A stretch of DNA of 64,000 nt from CAZENU01 sp965222125 (lineage in GTDB: Bacteria; Chloroflexota; Dehalococcoidia; Lucifugimonadales; CAZENU01), in NCBI GenBank assembly GCA_965222125.1, contig CBDCTC010000006.1:744001-808000 (forward strand). The letters are read 5' to 3'. The notes under the pieces were generated by a model. The model was not told the origin of the DNA. It made no database searches and saw nothing but the letters and a program-made list of their open reading frames with translations. Positions within the stretch are counted from its first letter, which is position 1. Each line of letters starts with the position of its first letter. This document shows, in pieces, positions 50,311 to 58,143 of the stretch. A program made the position numbers and the translations under genes.

Positions 50311-51032
50311 GCGTCGTTGCGATGAGCGGGCTCACGGGAGGGGGCGCCCGTGTGCTCGGTCCGCTGGTCGCCGAACAGCTCGACTCCGACTACGTCGATC
50401 GACTCATTCTGATTAACGCGGCGCGTCACGTCGGTGCTACGGTCGAGGCCTTGTCCGAGCGCGAGCGGCGCCCGCTGACTCGCTCCGAGCGCTTTACCGG
50501 GCTCGTCGAGCGTATCCTGGAGCGCTCTGCCGTCACGGGCGGCGGCGCCGACCCGTTCTTCGGCACGGGAGCGATCGCGCTCCTGACCGAGCAGTTCGAA
50601 GACCTGCCACAGCGGACCATCACCAGAGGCCACGAGGTCGAGGAGGAAGCGTACGCTGCGGCCATGCGGCACGTGATCGAAGACCTCGCCTCTCAGGGCA
50701 ACGTCGTCATCGTCGGCCGAGGCTCTCCATTCATACTGGCGGACAACCCGGACGTGCTGCGGGTGGGCGTCGCGTCGACCTGGGAGGACCGCGTCGCCAG
50801 GATCATGGAGCAGGAGCGGGTAGACCATGCCAAAGCGGAGCAGACGATCGAGCACAGGGACCAGGCTCGGACCGCGTACTATGCCCGGTTCCTCGGAGTC
50901 GACGACGCGGACGACCCGCAGCTCTACCATCTCGTCGTGAACACGAGCGACGTAGGCGTAGACTACGCCGTGCGAATGGTCGTCGACGCGGCCAACGCGC
51001 TGGCCGACGGATCGCTGCACCGGAGCGAGTAG
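50307..51032 (+). CDS. Cytidylate-kinase-like P-loop protein
   Basis: A 241-residue protein of the cytidylate kinase-like family (AAK_2/PF13189 type). The P-loop is degenerate: MSGLTGGGARVLGPLVAEQL, with no lysine in the G-x-x-G-x-G-K-S/T position. Other family marks are LDSDYVDRLILINAARHVG, VVIVGRGSPFILADNPDVL (lid-proximal strand), and RVARIMEQERVDHAKAEQTI with YYARFLG. Nucleotide or sugar phosphorylation is possible but the lost lysine makes kinase activity doubtful. ATGA overlap with apt. Confidence 0.78.
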   Translation: MSVVAMSGLTGGGARVLGPLVAEQLDSDYVDRLILINAARHVGATVEALSERERRPLTRSERFTGLVERILERSAVTGGGADPFFGTGAIALLTEQFEDLPQRTITRGHEVEEEAYAAAMRHVIEDLASQGNVVIVGRGSPFILADNPDVLRVGVASTWEDRVARIMEQERVDHAKAEQTIEHRDQARTAYYARFLGVDDADDPQLYHLVVNTSDVGVDYAVRMVVDAANALADGSLHRSE

Positions 51033-51553
51033 CTCAGTGGCACGAGCACGCTGCTGATCAGGGACTCCTAGCCTGCGAGGCATCTGGGGATACTTGACGG
51101 AAAGAGCGATCGGGGTTACTACCTGGACATCGGGGCAAGCTATCCTGGAAGCGGGAGATAGCGACTGGGAACCACCGTGCAACGGTACGGTTGCTTTTAC
51201 CTGTCTGTCGCCCTCATCGTCGTAGCCGCGCTCGGTTACGCGACGGTATTATCGCTCCGGCTACCAAGCTAATCCGGTCACGCAGAAGCCCGTACTCGGC
51301 TTTCTGGAACCATTGGAGTACGGCGAACGCTATACTTGGGTTGGACGAAACAGATCAGGTTGCAACGCGCCTTAGAACGTCACCCCCCTCGACCCCACAT
51401 TCGAGTTAGTGAGCGACTTACCAAGACAACTCGACTCCAAAGGAGTCGTATTAACGATCTGGGGGAACCGTTCTCCAAGGGTAGTTGGCGTACTATCTGA
51501 AATGAAGCCCAAGCTATGCTAGAAGCCGTGCGGGACAACAGCAAAGGACCACG
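51033..51553 (+). other. 520-bp non-coding gap with a possible flavin-monooxygenase scrap
   Basis: No intact gene. Around 51095-51161 one frame reads DGKSDRGYYLDIGASYPGSG and stops; the GYYLDIGAS part resembles a motif near the end of the FAD domain of flavin-containing monooxygenases. It is too short to be sure. The remainder contains no convincing promoter, repeat or RNA. Confidence 0.25.
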
Positions 51554-52240
51554 ATGAAGCAATACAACTACGCCGCAATCGCACTTGCTGTCTTGGTCGT
51601 CCTCGGTCTTGCCGGCGCATGCCAACGCGATCGGGTCGATCCCGCCGCCGAACCGACGCCAGACATAAACGCGCTCATCCAGACAGCCGTCGAACAGGCT
51701 ATGGCCGACGCCACATCTCCGTCGACTCCCAACATCCAGGCAACCGTAGCAGCCAAAGTTGAGGCAACGGTAACAGCTCAGGCGAATCTCGCAGCCGAGG
51801 CGACGGGGGTAGCCACGTCTGTTGAGTATGTAGACGCCAGGGGCACTTACTGGGCTGAGTTCACGAAGCCGCCAACCATCTGCAACGGCGTCATTACCCT
51901 GGCAGGGCAACTAAAGAACGGAGCCACCTTTGCCAGCTCTAATTGGTACACATTCTCGCTCGGCGACACCGATTGGAACGACCGTATCGCATTTCTCTCG
52001 CCACTCGAATCCGGAATCGACTACACGGAGCTCTACGAAGGCGAGCAAGTCGCCACGACGCATACAGCAGCACCCGCCAACCCGGAATTTGAGCTGGATT
52101 CGGCTATACCCCCCCGCTTCGAGGCTTCAGACGGAGTCGAAATCGCCATCTGGGGTTATGTACCGGCAGGATACGAAGGACATGACCCGCCCGGAGGAGA
52201 AACAACGCTGCTGCGGGAAGCGACTGTGCCCCGATGCTGA
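51554..52240 (+). CDS. Lipoprotein of unknown function
   Basis: A 228-residue secreted lipoprotein. Signal peptide ALAVLVVLGLAGAC with lipobox Cys at about residue 23. Residues 35-85 are a predicted coiled coil of Ala, Thr and Val (INALIQTAVEQAMADATSPS, IQATVAAKVEATVTAQANLA), a pattern I associate with Chloroflexota surface lipoproteins. Residues about 95-225 are a beta-rich domain (GTYWAEFTKPPTICNGVITL, GVEIAIWGYVPAGYEGHDPP) with no known fold that I recognise. Lower GC than its neighbours. Confidence 0.75.
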   Translation: MKQYNYAAIALAVLVVLGLAGACQRDRVDPAAEPTPDINALIQTAVEQAMADATSPSTPNIQATVAAKVEATVTAQANLAAEATGVATSVEYVDARGTYWAEFTKPPTICNGVITLAGQLKNGATFASSNWYTFSLGDTDWNDRIAFLSPLESGIDYTELYEGEQVATTHTAAPANPEFELDSAIPPRFEASDGVEIAIWGYVPAGYEGHDPPGGETTLLREATVPRC

Positions 52241-52322
52241 GGGCGACAGCTTGCTGACGAGCGCCTCGCAGCGCCGTTGAAGCACCTGTCGATGGTCCAT
52301 GACCTGGTCGTCTAGATGGAGG

Positions 52323-52739
52323 ATGCAGTTGTTAGTTGTCGGCAAGCAGTTCGCTGATGAAATGGTCGCGCACTCGCTGGAGGAGGACCCGGACGAGTGC
52401 TGCGGAATCCTGTCCGGCAGCTCGGGGACGGTGCAGCGCATCTACCGGATCACGAACGCGGCCAAGAGCCCATACCGCTACCTGATGGACCCGCAGGAGT
52501 TCCTCAAGGCCGATCTGGACAGCGAATGGAACGAGTGCGAGTTCATAGCCTTCTACCACTCCCATACCCACTCGCCGGCCTACCCGTCGCAGACCGACGT
52601 CAGGATGGCGCTACAGAGCGGCTACCTCGACGTGTACTACGTGCTGGTGTCGCTGGAGAACAAGCGCGCCCCGGAGACCCGCGCGTTCCGCATCGACGAG
52701 AAGGGTGAGATAGCGGAACACGAGGTGCGGATAAGCTGA
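52323..52739 (+). CDS. MPN+/JAMM metallopeptidase (Mec-like)
   Basis: A 138-residue JAB1/MPN/Mov34 domain. The JAMM zinc site is complete: Glu in DECCGILSG, H-S-H in FYHSHTHSPAYPSQTD with the distal Asp. In bacteria such stand-alone domains include Mec, which removes cysteine from the sulfur carrier CysO, and other carrier-processing peptidases. The moeB and rhodanese genes of the window are 45 kb away, so a link is only suggestive. Start at ATG 52323; an ATG eight codons earlier is possible and no start has an ideal ribosome site. Confidence 0.87.
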   Translation: MQLLVVGKQFADEMVAHSLEEDPDECCGILSGSSGTVQRIYRITNAAKSPYRYLMDPQEFLKADLDSEWNECEFIAFYHSHTHSPAYPSQTDVRMALQSGYLDVYYVLVSLENKRAPETRAFRIDEKGEIAEHEVRIS

Positions 52740-52812
52740 GGCAAGGGTGCGCCGCGGCGACAGCGCGTCAGGTCGTCCGACGCGAACGCCAGTCGTCGTC
52801 TCGTCAGAGACT

Positions 52813-54363
52813 CTAGAAGAAGCGGAGCGAGTAAACCTCGGCGTCCTTCAGGACGAGCCTGAGCCGTACCGGACGCCCCGCCAGCGCGCCGACGCCGCTC
52901 GCGCCGTTCCACGTCACCGTGCGGTCGATATCGTCGCCGAAGAGCTCGTCCGCGTCCCCAAGGGTGAATCCCTCGATAGGAGCGCCGGCTGCGTCCAGCA
53001 GCTCGATGCGCACGCTTCCGACGGCCGATGTCCGGTAGTTGATCTCCAGCGTGTTGCCGCCGAACACGATCGGACGGGTGAGCACTTCCCCGCCGGAGTG
53101 AGGCGCGTTTAGCGACACGAACCCGTCAGTGCGCAGCACCCCTCTCCGCAGGTGCGCCGTCGGGTGCCGGTAGTGCTGAGTGTAGTAGACCGATATCTCG
53201 TCGTCACCGGTCGGCACGACGCCCGATGCCACCATGTTGCTCCGCTCGGTCCAGTTCCGTAGGTCGCGCCCCGGAGCGATGAAGGCCTGCATGAAGCGCC
53301 GGTCGAAATTCACGCCGTCGCGGCTAAACATGAACACGGCGTCGGATACGCCGGGCAACGAATACTCGGCGACCCGTTGCCGGTCGGGCGCGAATCGACT
53401 CGGAAAGGCGAGCAGAACGTCGGGTGCGCGGAAGTACGGCGTCGTGGCGTTGGTGTACAGGTGCTCTCTCGGCGAGTCGCCCAGGTCGATCGGAATGCCG
53501 TTGGACCACTCGGTGAAGTTGAGCGAGATGCTGCGCGCGATCGCGCGTACCGACGTGAATATGCGGAAGTAGGCGGAGTAGTGGCCGCGCTCCTCGTCCC
53601 AGAAGGCGAGGTTCTGCGAGTCGAACGCGCCCCTGGTGAGCACCGGGTCTTCCTGCAGCCCCTTCCAGTTGATGCCGTCGGGGGACACGAGGGCGATGGG
53701 CGGCTGGCCGCCGAGGGCCTTGTACTCCTCGCCGGGCCTACGGTCGGGGTTGGTGTCGACGAACGGCGCGAAGTTGTGCGCCTCCGGGCCGCTCCAGACG
53801 ATGTTGTTCGCCGTCGACCCCTCGAACGGGAACAGGCCCAGCGACGGCTTCTCCCAGTGTATGCCGTCGGTGCTCTCCGCGTAGCAGGTCTTCTCGTTCG
53901 CGTCGTTGTGGCACCTGTAGTACATTCGGTACAGGTCGCCGTCCTCGAACACGGTGAAATAGGCGGCGGTCGTGCCTTCCCAGGGTTCGTCGAGCCGCAG
54001 GACGATCTCGGCCTCTCGTGGACGGTGCAGCACCAGCGTGGTGCTGGTTGCGACGTCCACGAGCCAGTCGTCGACGAAGAGCTGGCGTTTGGAGCCGATC
54101 TCGACCGGGACCGCCGTCGGGGCGGGCGTAGGCGCTGGCATAGGCTGATCGGTCGTCTCCGGCACGGGCGTTTCGGCTGTCGCCTCGGCGGCCGCGATGG
54201 CCGTGGCGGTCGGGCTGGCGGCCAGCAGGCTGGTCGGCGGCGGCCCGGAGCAGCCGGTCGCCGCAGCGGCTGCCGCAACGAGCAGCGCCGCGCCGATCAG
54301 AGCGAACAGCTGCCGTGAGGCTCCGTAGGCGGCCGGTGCGCGAACCGGCGTTCCGTGTCGCAT
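52813..54363 (-). CDS. Exported lipoprotein with five-bladed-propeller glycosidase-like domain
   Basis: A 516-residue protein. Signal peptide FALIGAALLVAAAAAATGCSG with a lipobox-like cysteine, then a 60-residue Pro/Ala/Thr linker. From about residue 85: KRQLFVDDWLVDVATSTTLV, DLYRMYYRCHNDANEKTCYA, GIHWEKPSLGLFPFEGS, FDSQNLAFWDEERGHYSAYF and a C-terminal jelly-roll-like part (LEINYRTSAVGSVRIELLDA). The same architecture as the cytosolic protein at 11863, here on the cell surface. It may act on or bind an extracellular polysaccharide. Start at ATG 54363 with GGAG upstream. Confidence 0.82.
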   Translation of the reverse strand: MRHGTPVRAPAAYGASRQLFALIGAALLVAAAAAATGCSGPPPTSLLAASPTATAIAAAEATAETPVPETTDQPMPAPTPAPTAVPVEIGSKRQLFVDDWLVDVATSTTLVLHRPREAEIVLRLDEPWEGTTAAYFTVFEDGDLYRMYYRCHNDANEKTCYAESTDGIHWEKPSLGLFPFEGSTANNIVWSGPEAHNFAPFVDTNPDRRPGEEYKALGGQPPIALVSPDGINWKGLQEDPVLTRGAFDSQNLAFWDEERGHYSAYFRIFTSVRAIARSISLNFTEWSNGIPIDLGDSPREHLYTNATTPYFRAPDVLLAFPSRFAPDRQRVAEYSLPGVSDAVFMFSRDGVNFDRRFMQAFIAPGRDLRNWTERSNMVASGVVPTGDDEISVYYTQHYRHPTAHLRRGVLRTDGFVSLNAPHSGGEVLTRPIVFGGNTLEINYRTSAVGSVRIELLDAAGAPIEGFTLGDADELFGDDIDRTVTWNGASGVGALAGRPVRLRLVLKDAEVYSLRFF

Positions 54364-54394
54364 CCCGCTAAATCTCCAAGCCGGCAGGGCGTAA

Positions 54395-54441
54395 GTCAAA
54401 GCGAAGGGAGTTTAGTCCCCGTCCCACCGGGCCGTCAAACG
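54395..54441 (+). repeat. Direct repeat flanking the phd-vapC cassette, left copy
   Basis: GTCAAAGCGAAGGGAGTTTA then GTCCCCGTCCCACCGGGCCG and TCAAACGG. A near-identical segment lies at 55352-55400 on the far side of phd-vapC. Inside each, GGGAGT...TAGTCCCC forms a small hairpin. Confidence 0.7.
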
Positions 54442-54466
54442 GCGGGCCGGCCCAAATCCCCCACCT

Positions 54467-54495
54467 CCGTCATTCTCGCGAACGCGGGAATCCAT
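54467..54495. repeat. Dispersed CGTCATTC...GGGAATCCAT hairpin repeat
   Basis: CCGTCATTCTCGCGAACGCG GGAATCCAT is a single copy of the hairpin family seen as an inverted pair at 24177-24270. Part of the 278-bp gap between the glycosidase-like lipoprotein and phd. Confidence 0.55.
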
Positions 54496-54641
54496 CCCGA
54501 CAGGGTGCGCCACTATGGTACCGGAAGCAGTCCGTCACGCCGGCCGGCCCAATCAGGTGGGGAATCTAGGACGGCCACTCCGTTTGACGAATCGGCTGGT
54601 TAGTCTTAAAATTAGCTAAAGTTACGCTTGGGGAGCGAGCG

Positions 54642-54878
54642 ATGGTAACAGTGAACGTGCATGAGGCGAAAACGCACCTGTCGCGCCTGCTGGCGCAGGT
54701 TGAGGCGGGCGAGGATGTGGTCATAGCCCGCAGCGGCAAGCCGGTGGCGCGGCTAGTGCAGTTCCAAAAGCGGGGCAAGCGGCAATTCGGCTCCATGAAG
54801 GGAAGGATAGAACTCGACGACAGTTTCTTCGACCCTCTACCGGAGGAGGAGTTGGCCCTGTGGGAGGGAAGGAAGTAG
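54642..54878 (+). CDS. Phd/YefM-family antitoxin
   Basis: A 78-residue antitoxin: VTVNVHEAKTHLSRLLAQVE, then AGEDVVIARSGKPVARLVQF, the textbook Phd/YefM DNA-binding fold. The acidic C-terminus (ELDDSFFDPLPEEELALWEG) binds the toxin. GGGAGCGAGCG before the ATG. A PIN toxin follows after 3 bp. It would repress its own promoter. Confidence 0.92.
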   Translation: MVTVNVHEAKTHLSRLLAQVEAGEDVVIARSGKPVARLVQFQKRGKRQFGSMKGRIELDDSFFDPLPEEELALWEGRK

Positions 54879-54881
54879 CCT

Positions 54882-55268
54882 TTGCGCCTTCTGCTCGACA
54901 CCCACGCCTTCATCTGGTGGACGGCTGGAAGCGAACGACTGTCACAACCTGCCCGCCATGCCATTGAGGATGAAGCGAACGACATACTGGTCAGCGCGGC
55001 GTCCGCCTGGGAGATCACGACAAAGCATCGACTTGGAAGGCTTCCCAGCGCAGTCGCGCTCGCGCTCGATGTTGCCGGGGCCATCGCAGACCAGGACTTC
55101 GAGGGGCTGCCAATAACCGTGGAGGACGCGGTCCAAGCTGACACCCTGTCTGGTCCCCACAGCGACCCCTTCGACCGAATGCTGTTCGCGCAGGCCATCG
55201 CCCATAACCTCGTGCTCATATCCGACGAATCTCTCTTCGACCCATACGGCGTGCGCCGCCTCTGGTGA
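54882..55268 (+). CDS. vapC: PIN-domain ribonuclease toxin (VapC-like)
   Basis: A 128-residue PIN domain: LLLDTHAFIWWTAGSERLS (first Asp), SAASAWEITTKHRLGRLP (Glu), HSDPFDRMLFAQAIAHNLVL (Asp) and ISDESLFDPYGVRRLW (last Asp). The sequence type (LDTHAFIWW, SAASAWE) is the one normally paired with Phd-like antitoxins. TTG start 3 nt after the antitoxin stop. All metal ligands present. Confidence 0.93.
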   Translation: MRLLLDTHAFIWWTAGSERLSQPARHAIEDEANDILVSAASAWEITTKHRLGRLPSAVALALDVAGAIADQDFEGLPITVEDAVQADTLSGPHSDPFDRMLFAQAIAHNLVLISDESLFDPYGVRRLW

Positions 55269-55351
55269 CGCGCCTGCCATCCGAGCCGCGGAAGGAGAGC
55301 GGGCCGCTCCGTGGCGGCGAAGGCCGCTCGCGCTGCGCGTGCTAGGGCCTG

Positions 55352-55400
55352 GTCAAAGCGAGGGGAGTGCTAGTCCCCACCCAATCAGGCAGTCAAACGA
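55352..55400 (+). repeat. Direct repeat flanking the phd-vapC cassette, right copy
   Basis: GTCAAAGCGAGGGGAGTGCT then AGTCCCCACCCAATCAGGCA and GTCAAACGA. Pairs with 54395-54441 in the same orientation, with about 80 % agreement and one extra base. Further right, TTGACGAATGG (55428) also matches TTGACGAATCGG at 54583, inside the left flank. Confidence 0.7.
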
Positions 55401-55443
55401 GACCTCTCGGGATCTCGAGGTAGACTTGACGAATGGCAGGAGC

Positions 55444-55481
55444 ACGCGTAACCTATGCGCCACGCCTTGCGTGTTACGCGT
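55444..55481 (+). promoter_or_regulatory. Inverted repeat upstream of the zinc-ribbon gene
   Basis: ACGCGTAAC (55444-55452) and GTTACGCGT (55473-55481) are exact inverted copies 20 bp apart, 20 bp before the ATG at 55501. Likely a regulator-binding site or an mRNA hairpin that could hide the ribosome site. Not assigned to a known regulator. Confidence 0.5.
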
Positions 55482-55500
55482 AAGTCGCTAAGGGGGCAAG

Positions 55501-56169
55501 ATGTATCAGCTAGAGACGAAGGGTCAGGTCGACTGCAGCGGGTGTGGCCACTCCATCGCAGAAGGCAGCCTTTGCATCTCGGAGATGCCGGAGCGGGTAC
55601 ACGAGCTCAGGGGTATTCGGCTCAGCGTGTTCCGCCACTTCCAGGTCAACTGCGAGGAATGCGTATCCGGAGAATCGTGCTACCAACGCCACGCTTCGTT
55701 GAGCAGCAACGCGGTTGTGGCTCAGAAAGGAGCCGACTGCGCGTTCTGCGGTTGCTCGCTGACCTGGGGACAGCGAATCCTTGTCGACTCCTTCTTCGTT
55801 CTGGATCGAGAAATAGAGGGTGACGACACGAGGAAGATTGGTCAGGGCGTTGCTGGACTTGGGAATGCGCGGTTCGGCGAGTCCGTCTTGTTTGGAGACT
55901 TGAGCTTTTCGGCAAGGCTCAAGTTTCTGAGGGCCGGACTGGGCGGCGACCGCGGCTTTCGGAGCTATGGCGAAGCAGAGCAATTGTATGTTTCCAGTAT
56001 CCCATCCCACGTGCCCAATCTGGGCGAAGGCGCGGTATGGGATTTCCTCAAGGGCAAACACGCCAGCCACATAGAATCCGTCGCCAACGCCCCCGGTAAG
56101 CCCGGGTACCCGGGAATGCGCTGTGGGAGACTGCGAAGAACAATGTCCGCCGCGGTTCTCGCGGCATGA
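55501..56169 (+). CDS. Zinc-ribbon-containing accessory protein, N-terminal part (frameshifted gene)
   Basis: A 222-residue frame. Cysteines at DCSGCGHSI (C-x-x-C), NCEECVSGESCY and ADCAFCGCSL look like one or two zinc ribbons within the first 90 residues. The last 25 residues (MRCGRLRRTMSAAVLAA) are out-of-frame translation: a single missing G at about 56110-56114 shifts the frame, and the true continuation reads NALWETAKNNVRRGSRGMSR into the gene at 56166. Together they would form about 387 residues. Function unknown. GGGGGC precedes the ATG. Confidence 0.6.
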   Translation: MYQLETKGQVDCSGCGHSIAEGSLCISEMPERVHELRGIRLSVFRHFQVNCEECVSGESCYQRHASLSSNAVVAQKGADCAFCGCSLTWGQRILVDSFFVLDREIEGDDTRKIGQGVAGLGNARFGESVLFGDLSFSARLKFLRAGLGGDRGFRSYGEAEQLYVSSIPSHVPNLGEGAVWDFLKGKHASHIESVANAPGKPGYPGMRCGRLRRTMSAAVLAA

Positions 56170-56663
56170 GTCGTTTGGAACACCTGCGCGCCAATGCAGT
56201 GAATGGGATACACACGGCAGGTATCGTCGGCCGTGCCGTGGCCTGGAACGCGACGCGTGGCGCGGCCTTCGCAGCACTGCTGGAAGCTCCGGTGAGCGGG
56301 ACGGTGAACACCATCCACGTGGTCAAGGGTAAGAAATCAAGACGGGGTGCAACCAAGGACACGGCCAAGGATATCGGGAAGGCAGGCGCAACAGGAGTTG
56401 CTGTGGCGGGCGGAGTGACGGTAGCAGCGGCACTGGGAGCGGGTCCCTTGATAGCCTCGGCGGCTCCAGTGGCAATCCCATTGGGAGCGGGGCTGTTCGC
56501 ATATTCGTCGGTCCAGCGCGTTCGGCGTGCGAGAAAGGATCCAACTCTTAGGGCCATCCAGCTTCGTTTTCACACCGAACGTACGGCATCTGCGGATGCC
56601 CAATCCGGAGGCTCATGCTACGACGCGTTTGCCGCAGCTGTAAGTGGGAGTGCGCGTCCGTAA
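56166..56663 (+). CDS. C-terminal part of the frameshifted zinc-ribbon gene
   Basis: A 165-residue frame that continues the preceding gene after a one-base frameshift. It contains LEHLRANAVNGIHTAGIVGR, EAPVSGTVNTIHVVKGKKSR, and a long Gly/Ala-rich hydrophobic stretch (TGVAVAGGVTVAAALGAGPL, IASAAPVAIPLGAGLFAYSS) likely to insert in or associate with the membrane. The ATG at 56166 is internal to the original gene and has no ribosome site. Not recognised as a known family. Confidence 0.5.
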   Translation: MSRLEHLRANAVNGIHTAGIVGRAVAWNATRGAAFAALLEAPVSGTVNTIHVVKGKKSRRGATKDTAKDIGKAGATGVAVAGGVTVAAALGAGPLIASAAPVAIPLGAGLFAYSSVQRVRRARKDPTLRAIQLRFHTERTASADAQSGGSCYDAFAAAVSGSARP

Positions 56664-56822
56664 AACTCCGAGCCCGAGGCGGATCGGGGGTGGGCGTACG
56701 TTGCGTGAAGGCCGCGCTCGCGCCGCGTGCTAGAATACCCGGACTTCGCCCGGAGACGGCGGTGGTCGGCCGTTCTGCGGCCCGCCACGGAAGCGCGTCC
56801 GGTCGCACGTCGAGGGCTGTTC

Positions 56823-58136
56823 ATGCCATTCGCTAATTCCACCCTCTTTCCGATTACGACCGGCGTCTCCGACGACCGGCTGACGCTGGGAGGCTGCGCC
56901 GCGGACGAACTCGCGGCCGAGTTCGGGACGCCTCTCTACGTGTTCGACGAGGCGACCCTGCGGCAGGTCTGCCGGGAGTTCGTCGGCGAGTTCGGCAGCC
57001 GGTACGCGGACAGCCAGGTGCTCTACGCCTCGAAGGCGTTCATCAACCCGGCGCTGGCCCGCCTGGTGAGCGAGGAAGGGCTTGGGCTCGACGTGGTGTC
57101 GGGCGGCGAGCTGGCGGTCGCCCAGGCGGCGGGAATACCCCCGGAAGACATCTACTTCCACGGCAATAACAAGGGGCCGGAAGAGCTGGAGATGGCCCTG
57201 GACTACGGCCTCGGCCGTATCGTGGTGGACAACTTCGGCGAGATGGAGCTGCTCGACGGCCTGGCCCGGTCCCGCGGTGTCGTGCAGGACGTCATGCTGC
57301 GGCTCTCGCCTGGCGTAGACCCCCACACCCACGTCCACACGACGACCGGCACCCTGGACAGCAAGTTCGGCTTCGCCATCGAGACGGGGGACGCCGAGGC
57401 GGCGATGCGCCTGGCCCTGAAGGCCGACGGCCTGGAGCTGGTCGGCGTCCACATGCACCTGGGCTCTCCGATATTCGAGCTCGAGCCCTACGCGATCGGG
57501 ATCGACGCGGTGCTCACGTTCGTCGCCTCTCTCGCCCTCGACGGCTTCACGCTGCGGGAGTTCAGCCCTGGCGGCGGCTTCGCGGTCGGCTATCTCCGGG
57601 ACAGCCCGCCTCCTCCGATCGGCGCCTACGCCGAGGTGATCGTCTCGGCGGTCGAGCGTCGGTGCGGCGATCTGGGCCTTGGCTCGCCCAAGCTCGTGGT
57701 CGAGCCGGGCCGCGCCATCGTCGGGCGCGCCGGCGTCGCGCTCTACTCCGTGGGAAGCGTCAAGGACATCCCGGGCGTCCGCAAGTACGTGTCGGTGGAC
57801 GGCGGCATGGGCGACAACATTCGCCCTGCGCTCTACGACGCGGCATACGAGGCGGTCGTCGCCAATCGCATGTCGGATCCGGCCGCGGAGACGGTGACGC
57901 TGGCCGGCAAGTTCTGCGAGTCGGGCGACGTGTTGATACGCGACATAGAGATGCCGGTGCTGGAGCGCGGAGACCTGATAGCGATTCCGGCCTCGGGCGC
58001 CTACGCGCCGTCAATGGCGAGCAACTACAACCTGAACCCGAGGCCCGCGATCGTCATGGTCAACGACGGCCAGGCTCGGCTGATCCGCCGCCGCGAGACG
58101 TACCAGGACATGATGCTCTGCGACGTGGCTGACTAG
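56823..58136 (+). CDS. lysA: Diaminopimelate decarboxylase
   Basis: A 437-residue PLP enzyme of the alanine-racemase fold. PLP lysine in VLYASKAFINPALA, LDVVSGGELAVA, HGNNKGPEELEMA, HMHLGSPIFEL, FSPGGGFAVGY, VVEPGRAIVG, and the subunit-swapped GKFCESGDVLI with the catalytic cysteine. It decarboxylates meso-diaminopimelate to lysine. HMHLGSP replaces the usual HIGSQ. Start at ATG 56823 with GAGGG upstream; the longer frame adds Arg-rich sequence without family likeness. First of a housekeeping run with holB. Confidence 0.95.
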   Translation: MPFANSTLFPITTGVSDDRLTLGGCAADELAAEFGTPLYVFDEATLRQVCREFVGEFGSRYADSQVLYASKAFINPALARLVSEEGLGLDVVSGGELAVAQAAGIPPEDIYFHGNNKGPEELEMALDYGLGRIVVDNFGEMELLDGLARSRGVVQDVMLRLSPGVDPHTHVHTTTGTLDSKFGFAIETGDAEAAMRLALKADGLELVGVHMHLGSPIFELEPYAIGIDAVLTFVASLALDGFTLREFSPGGGFAVGYLRDSPPPPIGAYAEVIVSAVERRCGDLGLGSPKLVVEPGRAIVGRAGVALYSVGSVKDIPGVRKYVSVDGGMGDNIRPALYDAAYEAVVANRMSDPAAETVTLAGKFCESGDVLIRDIEMPVLERGDLIAIPASGAYAPSMASNYNLNPRPAIVMVNDGQARLIRRRETYQDMMLCDVAD

Positions 58137-58143
58137 CCGTACG

